Shown: positions 55,709 to 64,000 of the stretch, one piece after another
How the letters are laid out: the number at the start of each line of letters is the position of its first letter
Numbering within the stretch: the first letter of the stretch is position 1
From: UBA3064 sp023258775
Lineage (GTDB): Bacteria; Pseudomonadota; Gammaproteobacteria; Burkholderiales; Burkholderiaceae_E
NCBI GenBank assembly: GCA_044355655.1
Contig: JBIKXS010000005.1
Coordinates: 39,391-103,390, forward strand
DNA length: 64,000 bases
Direction: 5' to 3'
The notes under the pieces: generated by a model
The model's input: only the letters and a program-made list of their open reading frames with translations
Told to the model about the DNA's origin: nothing
The model's database searches: none
Translations under genes and position numbers: made by a program

Positions 55709-57205
55709 TCAGGAGTTTGACGATGCCGATAACTGTAACCATACGGTTTTAAGATCAGTATAATTATCGAGTGCTGCTCGGCCAAGATCGCGCCCGAGCC
55801 CGGAATCCCTGCCAAAGCCGCCCCAGGGTAGCCTTGTGTCAGTGTGGCCAAAGGTGTTTATCCAAACTGTTCCTGATCGAACCATGGAAGCCACGCGATG
55901 GGCTCTGTCGATGTCGCGTGTCCACACGGCGCCAGCCAAGCTGTAGCGCGAGTCATTGGCAATATCAACGGCCTCTTGTTCGGTTTCAAAAGGGATCAGG
56001 CTTGCAACCGGTCCGAAAATTTCATCCTGAGCGACTCGCATTCGATTATCAACGTCAACGAAGATACTCGGTGGCACAAAAAAACCTGTACCCCCAGGGT
56101 CTGTGCCACCTAGCGCTAATGTTGCTCCTTCCTCACGGGCGCTATTAATCGCTGTCATGATGCGGTCTTTTTGCTGGGCCGAGATCACGGGTCCCATGGT
56201 GATACCGCTTTCAAACGGGTCACCTAATTTGATTTGAGACGCACGTGCGCAGAATGCTTTGACGAAGTCTTCGTAGATCGGCTTGGCGACTAAAATGCGG
56301 GAACCAGCTGAGCAGACCTGGCCCGCATTAAAAAAGATGCCAGAGGAAGAAGCTTTAACTGCCGCAGACAAATCGGCATCGGCGAACACAATGTTGGCTG
56401 ATTTACCGCCGAGTTCAAGGGTGATTCGTTTGCAGTGTTCAGCAGCGGTTCGCATGATGTGTTTGCCGACCTGTGGCGATCCGGTAAAAGCAATCTTGTC
56501 CACCCCTGGGTGCTGAATCAGTGCTTCGCCTGCCTCAGCACCAAAACCAGGGACAATGTTCAAGACCCCTTCGGGGAATCCTGCAAGTAGGGCGAGTTCT
56601 CCGAGTCGCAGTGCTGACAGCGGCGTTAGTTCTGCTGGCTTTAAAACAATGCTACAGCCGCAGGCGATTGCAGGTGCAATTTTCCAGACTGCATTCATCA
56701 AGGGGAAGTTCCAGGGTACGATTGCTGCAACGACGCCAACAGGCTCTCTCAGGACGTAGGTCAGCGCATCGGTTCTTGCGGAAACCACCTGGCCTTCGAG
56801 CTTATCTGCCCAGCCTGCGTAGTACCTCAGGCTGTCAATTGCGGCTGGAAGGTCTTGCCGCCTTGTCGCTGACAGTGGCTTGCCGGCGTCCATGCTTTCA
56901 AGCTGAACCATCGCTTCTCGATCTTGCTCAAGTAGGTCGGCCAAGCGATAAAGTAAACGAGCGCGCTGCCCGCCTGACATCAGTCGCCAGGCTTTGCTTT
57001 GAAGCGCACGGCGTGCCGCGCTCACTGCACGGTCAATATCCTCTGCTTGCCCACGGGCAATGTTTGCAATCACTTGCCCGTTAGCGGGGTCAACACTGGC
57101 AAAGCGTAGACCGCTTACCGCCTCTTCCCATCGCCCGTTAATGAGAAGTCCCGTATTGGGTAGTTGAATACCTCGGTTTAATAAATGATTCGCTTCGTGA
57201 TGCAT
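55709..57205 (-). CDS. NAD(P)-dependent aldehyde dehydrogenase
   Basis: 498 residues from ATG 57205, which has AAGGA upstream; the frame is open to 57322 without family resemblance. Asn166 (VPWNFPLM), Glu264 (TLELGGKSA) and Cys298 (GQVCSAGSR) are in place, and the end is PWGGFGRDSGLGRDLG. The divergent LysR-type gene next to it may regulate it. Style is betaine/aminobutyraldehyde-type, but the substrate is not fixed. Confidence 0.93.
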   Translation of the reverse strand: MHHEANHLLNRGIQLPNTGLLINGRWEEAVSGLRFASVDPANGQVIANIARGQAEDIDRAVSAARRALQSKAWRLMSGGQRARLLYRLADLLEQDREAMVQLESMDAGKPLSATRRQDLPAAIDSLRYYAGWADKLEGQVVSARTDALTYVLREPVGVVAAIVPWNFPLMNAVWKIAPAIACGCSIVLKPAELTPLSALRLGELALLAGFPEGVLNIVPGFGAEAGEALIQHPGVDKIAFTGSPQVGKHIMRTAAEHCKRITLELGGKSANIVFADADLSAAVKASSSGIFFNAGQVCSAGSRILVAKPIYEDFVKAFCARASQIKLGDPFESGITMGPVISAQQKDRIMTAINSAREEGATLALGGTDPGGTGFFVPPSIFVDVDNRMRVAQDEIFGPVASLIPFETEQEAVDIANDSRYSLAGAVWTRDIDRAHRVASMVRSGTVWINTFGHTDTRLPWGGFGRDSGLGRDLGRAALDNYTDLKTVWLQLSASSNS

Positions 57206-57342
57206 TTGGTGAATCCTTGCGCGGTGTCGATACAGGGAGCCCGACGATTTCTCGATGTTCAAGGCAACAGGGCGGATTCGTCCAATCAGAAATTTTTGTG
57301 TTTCATCGAAAAAAACTATCAATGCCTTGTTCCTGGTATCTC

Positions 57343-58239
57343 CTAGCGTCGCTGCCTGCTGATCACCTTCTCAATCAATTGAACAAGTGCGAGGCTTAAG
57401 CTCGGCAGTGGGTCGCGTTGGGCAAGTAAAAGACCAATCTGATGGTAGAAATCGCCGCCTCGAAAATGGATGACGCGAAGCCCCTCGAGTGGCCCAGTCA
57501 TGTGCACCAATGCCTCAGGAACAATCCCGGCACCAAGCCCGGCTTTGACTTGTGCGAGTACAGATACAAGCGTGCTTGCCTCTACAGCGACATGGGTACT
57601 GAGTTGAAGGTTTGCAAAATGTTGATCAATCAGTTTTCGATTTTGCATATCGCGATTCAATAAGACCAAAGGCAAACGCGCAGCCTCTCCCCAGCTGATG
57701 TTTCGTCGCTTACCGATCAGATCAGCTTTTGCGAGCAGCACATAACGCTCGGCGTAGAGCGGTCGGAACAGTACTGCCTTATTTCGACGGTCGGGTACAT
57801 AGGATAGTCCGCCATCAAGACTTCGGTCTTCAATGCCGCGGATGATTTCGTCTGAGGTCTTAGAAAATAAGGTGAGGGTAATCCCTGGGTGTTCTCGCTT
57901 CAGCGCTGCGCTTAATAGCCCAGCTGCAGGTTCAACGGTAGGTATGACACCAAGTCGCAAGTCGCCTTTAAGTGCTTGATCCGAGTGACTTAAATCTTCG
58001 ATGAGCGCATCCATCGTGTCGAGTATCTTGCGTGCTCGCTCCAGAACAAGGTAGCCCGTTGCGGTCAGGTCTTGATAACGACGATGCTCGCGTCGAACAA
58101 GCTCTACGCCTAGTTCGCGCTCGAGCGAACGGATTGCTGCTGAAAGTGTGGGCTGGCTGATGTGTACGCGTGTCGCTGCGCGATGGAAGTTTCCTTCTCT
58201 CGCGAGTGCGGCAAGATAGCGCAAATGACGTAGATTCAT
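57343..58239 (-). CDS. LysR-family transcriptional regulator
   Basis: 298 residues from ATG 58239. Winged helix MNLRHLRYLAALAREGNF, then SQPTLSAAIRSLE, and effector-binding domain. CbbR/CysB-like family by outline; closest look is the Hca/BenM-type class. Same strand and immediately upstream of the aldehyde dehydrogenase gene, which it may control. Confidence 0.92.
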   Translation of the reverse strand: MNLRHLRYLAALAREGNFHRAATRVHISQPTLSAAIRSLERELGVELVRREHRRYQDLTATGYLVLERARKILDTMDALIEDLSHSDQALKGDLRLGVIPTVEPAAGLLSAALKREHPGITLTLFSKTSDEIIRGIEDRSLDGGLSYVPDRRNKAVLFRPLYAERYVLLAKADLIGKRRNISWGEAARLPLVLLNRDMQNRKLIDQHFANLQLSTHVAVEASTLVSVLAQVKAGLGAGIVPEALVHMTGPLEGLRVIHFRGGDFYHQIGLLLAQRDPLPSLSLALVQLIEKVISRQRR

Positions 58240-58271
58240 GGATTTATTGACGCCAAGGCCGAGACAGGACA

Positions 58272-58454
58272 CTAAGGCATTTTTGCAAGTTCACTCAAGG
58301 TCATGATGACTTGGGCAATCGAAGCGGATAGTCGAGTGACTGCGCCTTCGAGATGGTTACGTGTCTTGGGACAGACAATCTGATCGATTGCCTCAAAGCG
58401 CTCTAAGGATTCCTTTATAAAACTTCTTTGACCGTACTCAGGGATTACGATCAT
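58272..58454 (-). CDS. Possible small protein
   Basis: 60 residues, ATG start, sitting between the RidA-like gene (12 bases) and the LysR gene, in the same direction. Reads MIVIPEYGQRSFIKESLERF and so on. No known motif, weak ribosome site. Could be noncoding. Confidence 0.3.
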   Translation of the reverse strand: MIVIPEYGQRSFIKESLERFEAIDQIVCPKTRNHLEGAVTRLSASIAQVIMTLSELAKMP

Positions 58455-58466
58455 TGCTCAGTCAAC

Positions 58467-58862
58467 CTAGCTTGCAATCACTGCAATCGCTTCAATTTCA
58501 AGCATTAAATCCTCATGAACAAGGCCGGGTGTGGCGACCGGGGTACTTGCCGGTTGATGTGACCCTAAGTGTTTCGCTCGAATGCTCCTGAGGGATTGAA
58601 GCTTTTGGCTGGTTAGGTCACGAACATAAATGTTCATCTTCACGATGTGCGTGAAATCCGCGTTTGCGCCAGCAAGCGCAAGCCGTAGGTTATCGAAAAC
58701 CTTTTCGCATTGTTCTTCGAAAGTTTTGCCAAAGACTCTGCCATCTTCGTCAAAAGCAACCTGGCCCGAGATGTAAATCGTCGTACCACCTTGCGCAGTG
58801 GCAACATGGGAAAAAGACCCTTGGAAGAGCCCCTTGGGATTGATGAATTGCAGCTTCGACAT
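58467..58862 (-). CDS. RidA-family protein lacking the catalytic Arg
   Basis: 131 residues, RidA fold: FSHVATAQGGTTIYISGQVAFDEDG and the end MLEIEAIAVIAS. RidA deaminates reactive enamines with an Arg in PARS; here that position reads PAST, so Ser replaces Arg105 (E. coli numbering). This points to the Rid subfamilies without imine deaminase activity. AGGAG precedes the ATG. Divergent from the hydrolase gene. Confidence 0.9.
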   Translation of the reverse strand: MSKLQFINPKGLFQGSFSHVATAQGGTTIYISGQVAFDEDGRVFGKTFEEQCEKVFDNLRLALAGANADFTHIVKMNIYVRDLTSQKLQSLRSIRAKHLGSHQPASTPVATPGLVHEDLMLEIEAIAVIAS

Positions 58863-58922
58863 ACATTAACTCCTTCGGGTTTTTGAATGGCTTTGAGACC
58901 AAGCATAGTTGTTATCCCAAGC

Positions 58923-59969
58923 ATGAACCTCATCAACACCTCGCGGCGTAAGTCCATTCAACATGTCATGCGCTGCTCGAGCGCTTGGCTTCTAGCCACA
59001 GGGTCCTGGGCATCAACTCAGGCAGCCCAAGATGGCGCTTCGAGATCCGCCCAAGATCGCTTTCGCCCATCAAGCCAAGATGGAGCGCGCGCCTATGATG
59101 TCCATGACTTTGAATGGATCGATGAGCGACGTGGCCGTGCTGTGCCATCTAGACTTTACCGGCCCACTGATGCAAAAGAATCACCAGTCAAAGGGGTACC
59201 GATCGTTGTATTTTCCCATGGACTTGGTGGATCGAGAACGGGTTATCAATACCTTGCACAATTTCTGGCATCCAAAGGCATTGCGTGTTTCCATCCTCAA
59301 CATATTGGCAGTGATCGATCGATATGGTCGGCAGGCAGCCCTTTTTTATTGGCCAATCGATTGCTTGCGGCTAGCGGTGACAGCGAGGCAATCGCGAGAG
59401 TGCACGACCTTCGCTTTTGTTTGGATCGCTTACAAGTCGATCGCTTATCGGAGGGCTTTGACTTTAAGCGCTTGGTTGTAGCGGGCCACTCTTATGGTGC
59501 TAACTCCGCATTATTAATGGGCGGTGCCCGGGTTCTGAGAGAAGGGCGCCTGGTTGATCTTCAGGATGCTCGCCCAAGGGCAGTGATTGCGATGTCTGCC
59601 CCGGCTTTTTACGGGGAGTCATCCTGGACGTCGATTTTGGCGACGATGAGTCTGCCGAGTCTTCATATCACTTGTAGTGAAGACTTGATTCGTATTCCAG
59701 GGCTCTACAGTGGACCCGAGGACCGGGTAGCAATCTTCCAAGCAAGTGCAGGCCTACCCAAATGTTTTGCAATGTTTGAAGGCGGTTCACACAGTGTTTT
59801 CACCGACCGGGAAGCAACAGGTGGTTTCGAGACTAATCGGCGCATCAAAGGCGCAAGCTGCGAACTTGTTTTTGAATTTTTAAAACTTATCTTTGACGGT
59901 GATCAAAATGCCGTAAAAGGCTGGCAAAAGCGACACGAGTCAATGCTGAGTCAATTCATATTGGTCTAG
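58923..59969 (+). CDS. Secreted alpha/beta hydrolase (dienelactone hydrolase-like)
   Basis: About 348 residues. N-terminal signal-like region to about residue 37 and then a linker repeated in 24-nt units. Oxyanion loop FSHGLGGSRTGYQYLA, nucleophile elbow VVAGHSYGANSALL, later EGGSHSVF with the catalytic His. Probable esterase or lipase of the PAF-acetylhydrolase/chlorophyllase type. Start is either 58923 or 58887; the signal peptide fits 58923 better. Confidence 0.8.
   Translation: MNLINTSRRKSIQHVMRCSSAWLLATGSWASTQAAQDGASRSAQDRFRPSSQDGARAYDVHDFEWIDERRGRAVPSRLYRPTDAKESPVKGVPIVVFSHGLGGSRTGYQYLAQFLASKGIACFHPQHIGSDRSIWSAGSPFLLANRLLAASGDSEAIARVHDLRFCLDRLQVDRLSEGFDFKRLVVAGHSYGANSALLMGGARVLREGRLVDLQDARPRAVIAMSAPAFYGESSWTSILATMSLPSLHITCSEDLIRIPGLYSGPEDRVAIFQASAGLPKCFAMFEGGSHSVFTDREATGGFETNRRIKGASCELVFEFLKLIFDGDQNAVKGWQKRHESMLSQFILV
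59025..59098 (+). repeat. Intragenic tandem repeat, about 24 nt x 2.8
   Basis: GCCCAAGATGG-type units start at 59025, 59049 and 59074 (last one shifted by a base), coding for AQDGASRS-like octapeptides between the signal peptide and the hydrolase domain. Confidence 0.75.
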
Positions 59970-60001
59970 TAACTTATAGAAAATATCAACAAGCGGTGCT
60001 G

Positions 60002-61756
60002 TTAGTCAACTAAAGCGCGATCGATGATCAAGCCTGCCTTAATACCAGGCGGAAGTGTTCCAAAGCACTGGTAGTTCATCAGATTCGATGGACCAAGCCG
60101 GGAGCGGCACCATGCGTTGGCAACAAAACTTGGGGCGTGTTGAAGAAGTAGTGCCGCTTGCCAAAGCTTTGCAAGCGCCTCCGAAATCTGCCTTGCCTGC
60201 CCTAAGTCTTGCCCGGCAAGAGGCATCATCGTTTCTAATAACGAGAGCGATTGATCAAAGTCTCGATCCATGCCCTTGCTATGCGATAACTCCACCATCA
60301 ACGCTTCATAGCACTCGGGATGTCTGCCGATCACGCGAAGAACATCGAGGCAGATCACATTGCCTGAGCCCTCCCAAATCGAGTTCACTGGCGCCTCACG
60401 GTAAATGCGTGCCATAGGCGCGTCTTCGATGTATCCATTACCGCCCAAAGCCTCCATGGCTTCAAAGGTAAAAGCGGGCGCACGTTTGCAAATCCAGTAC
60501 TTTGCCAGCGGCGTTCCGATCCGAAAAAGCGCTGTTTCATGCGGGTCTTGAGCATGCACGCCGTCGAGTGCGCTTGCAAGTCGCAAGCTAAGCGCGGTTG
60601 CCGCTTCTGATTCAAGCGCGAGATCAGCAAGCACTTGCTGCATTAAAGGATGGGCGCTTAGCGTTCTGCCGAAGGCCTCGCGTTGTCGACTGTGGTGAAT
60701 CGCATTTGCAAGCGCAATGCGCATTAAACCAGCGCTACCAAGTGCACAGTCAAGTCGAGTGAGATTGCCCATCTCAAGAATGCTTGTGATGCCACGGCCG
60801 GGCTCTCCTAGCAGCCATCCGAAAGCAGCCTTGAATTCAACCTCGCTTGAGGCGTTTGAGCGGTTGCCAAGCTTGTCTTTGAGACGCTGAATCGTGATCT
60901 GGTTACTCGTGCCATCGGACAGAATCCGGGGCACAAAAAAGCAACTTAATTGATTGGCATCAGCAGCACCATGCTGCGCGAGCATCAAAAAGCCGTCGCA
61001 CATCGGCGCCGATAAAAACCATTTATGACCGGTCAGACGAAAGCGCGCTCCCCAGTCATCATGACCATCGGCGAGGGCAAAGCTTTGATTGCGCCGAACA
61101 TCTGATCCGCCCTGTCGCTCGGTCATGCCCATCCCGATTAAGGCACCCGCCTTATCACCGATTGGCACCGATGTTGCGTCGTATTGGTTTGACAACAGCT
61201 TGGGGAGGTAGGCTTTGGCGAGGCCAGCGGACTTCGCTAAGACAGGGATACCGGCAAAAGTCATCGTAATCGGGCACTGCGTCCCATTTTCGACTTGGGC
61301 AAACATCAAATATTTGGCGGCACGATGCAGTTGCGCGACGGGGCCTGGGTTGCGCCAGGGCTCGGCATGGCAGCCCTCGGCAATCAAAAACTGCATGAGT
61401 TGATGCCAGGCTGGGTGAAAATCGACACGATCGATCCGGTGACCGAAGCGATCGTGTGTCTTTAGGCTTGGTGGGAACTCATTGGCGAGGCGTCCGAGTT
61501 CGAACACTTCAGTAGTGCCCAGCCGCGCGCCGAGTCGCTCAAGTTCTGCAAGGCCCGTGGGGCTCCGAGATCCATGAATATCTAAGGCTTTCTCAGCCCC
61601 TAAGGTTTTCCTTGCTTCTAAGTTTTTCTCAGCCTCTATGGCTTCCTTGGCACCGTGCGCCTTAGCCGCGCTTATCGCTTGTGCACGGTAATGCTCGCAA
61701 AGTGCTTGATCGCTTGTATAGAGGTTGACATTCTCAAAGGGGGTGGACTGGTTCAA
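60002..61756 (-). CDS. AidB-like acyl-CoA dehydrogenase
   Basis: About 584 residues. Motifs of the AidB/isovaleryl-CoA dehydrogenase branch: LYTSDQALCEHY, GRLANEFPPSLKTHDRFGHR, MGMTERQGGSDVR, NSIWEGSGNVICLDVLR. FAD-binding; AidB members protect DNA from alkylation or oxidise acyl-CoA. I use TTG 61756, right after the upstream gene's stop, because the frame before it is only the shadow of that gene; family homology begins at this point (LNQSTPFENVNLYTSD). An 18-nt repeat adds about 30 residues near residue 45. Confidence 0.9.
   Translation of the reverse strand: MNQSTPFENVNLYTSDQALCEHYRAQAISAAKAHGAKEAIEAEKNLEARKTLGAEKALDIHGSRSPTGLAELERLGARLGTTEVFELGRLANEFPPSLKTHDRFGHRIDRVDFHPAWHQLMQFLIAEGCHAEPWRNPGPVAQLHRAAKYLMFAQVENGTQCPITMTFAGIPVLAKSAGLAKAYLPKLLSNQYDATSVPIGDKAGALIGMGMTERQGGSDVRRNQSFALADGHDDWGARFRLTGHKWFLSAPMCDGFLMLAQHGAADANQLSCFFVPRILSDGTSNQITIQRLKDKLGNRSNASSEVEFKAAFGWLLGEPGRGITSILEMGNLTRLDCALGSAGLMRIALANAIHHSRQREAFGRTLSAHPLMQQVLADLALESEAATALSLRLASALDGVHAQDPHETALFRIGTPLAKYWICKRAPAFTFEAMEALGGNGYIEDAPMARIYREAPVNSIWEGSGNVICLDVLRVIGRHPECYEALMVELSHSKGMDRDFDQSLSLLETMMPLAGQDLGQARQISEALAKLWQAALLLQHAPSFVANAWCRSRLGPSNLMNYQCFGTLPPGIKAGLIIDRALVD
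61571..61660 (-). repeat. Intragenic tandem repeat in the AidB-like gene, 18 nt x 5
   Basis: Five 18-base units at 61571, 61589, 61607, 61625 and 61643 (plus-strand coordinates), consensus TTTCTCAGCCTCTAAGGC. Encodes hexapeptides such as AIEAEK, NLEARK, TLGAEK and ALDIHG on the minus strand, an insertion in the AidB-like N-terminal region. Confidence 0.88.
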
Positions 61757-61775
61757 GCGAGCATACCGCGATGAT

Positions 61776-62045
61776 TTAGGCTTTATTCGGGGCGTCGGCT
61801 TTGGTTTGAGACTCGGCCTTGGCCTTGGCTTCCAATTCTGCTTTAAGGGCAGCAAGCATTTGCGCTTTGCGTATCGCTTCTTCTTTGCGTGCCCTGGCTG
61901 CTTTTTGGGCGGGATCAAAGTGCTGTTTGATCTGATTGGCTGAATCAATCAGGGTGAAGCCACCACCAAGTGCAGCAGCGACAACAAGGCAAATCAATAC
62001 GATAGCGCCTGCCCATTCGACGGGGTTAAAGGGTACTGGTGTCAT
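61776..62045 (-). CDS. Small single-pass membrane protein
   Basis: 89 residues from ATG 62045, which has AAGGAG upstream. One membrane segment (AGAIVLICLVVAAALGGGF) is followed by a charged, Ala/Lys-rich helical tail ending in low complexity (AKAKAESQTKADAPNKA), with an 18-base near-repeat. Function unknown. The AidB-like gene starts 19 bases after its stop, so they may be one operon. Confidence 0.7.
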   Translation of the reverse strand: MTPVPFNPVEWAGAIVLICLVVAAALGGGFTLIDSANQIKQHFDPAQKAARARKEEAIRKAQMLAALKAELEAKAKAESQTKADAPNKA

Positions 62046-62182
62046 GACACAAACTCCTTGGTGAGGGAAACACCAGTCCAGCATAGAGCAAATAATCTTA
62101 AGGAACAATTATTTGCGTCGATCTGTTGCAGTGTTTCCACATCTAGAGTTTTGGGTTGACTCAGACCCACATGGCAGGGTGC

Positions 62183-62566
62183 TTAGGCAGCAGGCATCCG
62201 ATAAAGCGCACAAATTTTATTGCCATCTGGGTCGCGCAAATAGGCAAGATAAAGCTTGCCAGCGGGGCCTTCACGTACTCCAGGAGGATCTTCAATCGCT
62301 TGGCCGCCATGGGCAATCCCTGCCTCATGCCAGGCTTGTACCTGTTCTGGCGAACTACAGGCAAAACCAATGGTGCTGCCATTGCCAACGCAGGCCGCAT
62401 TGCCGTCGATGGGTAAGGAGGTCGAAAAAACACCGGTTTTGGTACGCCAAAAAATACGATAACGGTCAATATGGCCTGGGCCGACGCCAAGTGTGCCAAG
62501 CACAGCGTCATAAAAAGTCTTTGAGCGCTCGATGTCATTGGTGCCTAGCATGATGTGTGAAAACAT
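62183..62566 (-). CDS. VOC/glyoxalase-like protein
   Basis: 127 residues, a single VOC domain: HIMLGTNDIERSKTFYDAVLG start, HEAGIAHGGQAIEDPPGVRE, and LRDPDGNKICALYR end. Metal-binding His is kept but the final Glu of glyoxalases is not clear. Substrate unknown. GAGGAG upstream of the ATG. Confidence 0.9.
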   Translation of the reverse strand: MFSHIMLGTNDIERSKTFYDAVLGTLGVGPGHIDRYRIFWRTKTGVFSTSLPIDGNAACVGNGSTIGFACSSPEQVQAWHEAGIAHGGQAIEDPPGVREGPAGKLYLAYLRDPDGNKICALYRMPAA

Positions 62567-62701
62567 GTACCACTCCTCTTTTAGGTTTCGTCACGAAAAT
62601 CGAGAGCGCACTGTAGCGCCGATTGATGAATCAACTTTCGAAGGTATATCGTCCCACGGGGCTTAATCGCAGGGGTATGGTTCTGTTAGGCTTAATTTGC
62701 T

Positions 62702-63595
62702 ATGACGCAAGATCTCCATCGCCACGATTGGCTTGACGCCTCTTATGGTCATGCTCGCCTTAATGCGGGCAGCGGGGCGCTTGGCCTTGCAGTTTTACTA
62801 ACGCTTGGCTTTGCTGCAGCCGAATGGATAGCAGCTCGCTATGCCGGCTCAGTTGCCTTGATGGCAGATGCCGGTCACATGTTTACCGATGCAAGCTCTC
62901 TTTTGCTCGCCTTGCTCGCTCAAGGTTTAGCGAGACGGGCGCCGTCAGCGACAAGTTCTTATGGATACGGTCGTATCGAGGTGCTCGCTGCCTGGGTTAA
63001 CGCGATCGCAATGCTAGGCCTCATCGGGCTCATCCTCACCGAGTCCTTGTCGCGTTTGTTCAAGCCGCAGGCGGTTGCAGGTGAGCAGGTCATGTTGGTT
63101 GCCTTTCTCGGTCTCGTCGTGAACCTGTTGGTGGCCTGGCTACTGTCCCGAGATCGGGAGAGCTTAAATACCAAGGCCGCCTTGGTTCATGTGATGGGCG
63201 ATCTTCTCGGCTCGATGGCAGCACTTATCTCGGGACTCGTGATTTGGTTGACGGGTTTTTACCTGATCGATCCATGTTTATCGATGCTTGTCTGCGCGCT
63301 TTTGCTCCGCTCAACCTTGATGCTGCTGCGCGACTCGTATCGCATTCTGATGGAGCAGGTTCCGAGCACGGTCGACTTCAACCAAGTTGCGCAGACCCTG
63401 CTAGCTGATCCGAATGTCCTTGAGGTTCACAATTTGCATATTTGGGAGACCGCACCTGGACACATCACGATGACTGCCCACTTGCAGATTCAATCATTCG
63501 AGCAATGGCCTTTAACGCTAAGATCGATACAACAATTACTCAGAGAGCGCCATAACATTGATCACGCAACACTTCAGCCTGAACCTGCAGAATGA
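62702..63595 (+). CDS. Cation diffusion facilitator (zinc/cobalt/cadmium efflux)
   Basis: 297 residues, six membrane segments. Metal sites: HMFTDASS region (Asp56, His59, Asp63) and VHVMGDLLGSM. C-terminal CDF domain with VHNLHIWETAPGHITMTAHL. Exports divalent cations (probably Zn) by proton exchange. N-terminal His/Asp residues are few. Monocistronic. Confidence 0.93.
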   Translation: MTQDLHRHDWLDASYGHARLNAGSGALGLAVLLTLGFAAAEWIAARYAGSVALMADAGHMFTDASSLLLALLAQGLARRAPSATSSYGYGRIEVLAAWVNAIAMLGLIGLILTESLSRLFKPQAVAGEQVMLVAFLGLVVNLLVAWLLSRDRESLNTKAALVHVMGDLLGSMAALISGLVIWLTGFYLIDPCLSMLVCALLLRSTLMLLRDSYRILMEQVPSTVDFNQVAQTLLADPNVLEVHNLHIWETAPGHITMTAHLQIQSFEQWPLTLRSIQQLLRERHNIDHATLQPEPAE

Positions 63596-63648
63596 CAAAC
63601 TCAGAGTGAATAATATTATTTAGAATGATTCGGAGGAGATAGCAGAGC

Positions 63649-64000
63649 ATGAACCCATCATTCCCACCCCTTGATTACGAGTCGGCGCGAACTAACTTTT
63701 CGTTTGCAGTTCCGGAAACTTTTAATTTTGCCTTTGACGTCGTTGATCAACGTGCGCGAAGTGCTGACAAGACAGCCTTAATTGCGATCAACCGCGCGGG
63801 CGATCAAGTGAATTACTACCGCTATAGCGATCTCGAAAAACAGTCGAACCGCTTTGCCAACGCGCTTTTAAAGATGGGTGTTCGAAAGGGCGATACGGTC
63901 TTACTTGTATTGCCTCGCATCCCTGCTTGGTACTTTGTCATTTTGGCATGTACAAAAATTGGTGCGATTGCAATGCCAGGTACCAACCAACTCAAAGCCA
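63649..64000 (+). CDS. AMP-binding acyl-CoA synthetase (3' end outside window)
   Basis: Starts ATG 63649 with GGAGGAG upstream and runs off the window without a stop. N-terminal features fit medium-chain acyl-CoA/acetyl-CoA synthetases: FNFAFDVVDQRA, YRYSDLEKQSNRFANAL, GVRKGDTVLLVLPRIPAWY, KIGAIAMPGTNQL. Activates a fatty or aromatic acid with ATP and CoA. Substrate unknown as the active-site half is missing. Confidence 0.93.
   Translation, partial: MNPSFPPLDYESARTNFSFAVPETFNFAFDVVDQRARSADKTALIAINRAGDQVNYYRYSDLEKQSNRFANALLKMGVRKGDTVLLVLPRIPAWYFVILACTKIGAIAMPGTNQLKA

Overview
The window looks like chromosome of a betaproteobacterium, most likely order Burkholderiales and perhaps Alcaligenaceae-like. 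The grounds are overall gene content: a livHMGFK set, an AidB-type acyl-CoA dehydrogenase, 3-hydroxybutyrate dehydrogenase, a PCu(A)C protein and the transglutaminase/ATP-grasp/alpha-E cluster. Base composition looks moderate rather than high in GC by eye. Genes are tightly packed, GTG and TTG starts are common, and Shine-Dalgarno sites are clear. I saw no rRNA, tRNA, insertion sequence, prophage or CRISPR array. No stretch above 300 bases lacks a gene; the longest gap (34248-34510) holds only a 12-bp palindrome and the leader of the next gene.

Layout. 1-4.1 kb: end of an enoyl-CoA hydratase gene, two EamA exporters, an SDR and a secreted S1/P1 nuclease. 4.1-9.6 kb (minus): a complete branched-chain amino acid ABC transporter (livH-livM-livG-livF-binding protein) ending in a coupled beta-carbonic anhydrase. 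9.8-13.7 kb: nitroreductase, aldehyde dehydrogenase, 3-hydroxyisobutyrate dehydrogenase-like enzyme and a universal stress protein. 13.7-16.9 kb: DUF4019 lipoprotein-like/secreted protein, TerC, a PH-like protein and a LysR regulator. 17.0-23.9 kb: a plus-strand operon of MFS transporter, molybdopterin oxidoreductase, KstD-like flavoprotein and amidase, probably an undescribed catabolic route. 23.9-26.3 kb: enoyl-CoA hydratase, orphan FlaG, Old Yellow Enzyme. 26.5-28.1 kb: a methyltransferase gene broken by one frameshift. 28.1-31 kb: trkA-trkH potassium uptake. 31-36.2 kb: GST, pantothenate synthetase with a repeat insertion, MFS, hydroxybutyrate dehydrogenase, SDR. 36.3-36.6 kb: a tiny Cys/Lys-rich secreted peptide with an unusually perfect ribosome binding site and a run of stem-loops after it. 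36.6-43.5 kb: DUF6969-like protein, photolyase/cryptochrome, MFS plus methyltransferase, gamma-glutamyltranspeptidase, CMD protein. 43.6-48.7 kb (mostly minus): a giant MORN-repeat protein, small proteins, a winged-helix regulator, a CBS protein, a duplicated CxxCxWW protein and PCu(A)C copper chaperone. 48.9-55.7 kb: a three-gene transglutaminase/amidoligase/ATP-grasp/alpha-E operon likely to make or modify a peptide. 55.7-64 kb: aldehyde dehydrogenase, LysR, RidA-like protein, alpha/beta hydrolase, AidB-like dehydrogenase, VOC protein, cation efflux protein, and the start of an acyl-CoA ligase.

The most unusual genome-wide trait is a scatter of short, degenerate tandem repeats with 18-24 nt periods. 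They lie in gene boundaries (13.68, 31.0, 36.22, 52.2 kb) and, as multiples of three, inside genes (panC, the AidB-like gene, the hydrolase leader). Convergent genes also overlap at their 3' ends unusually often (five pairs, 21-80 nt).
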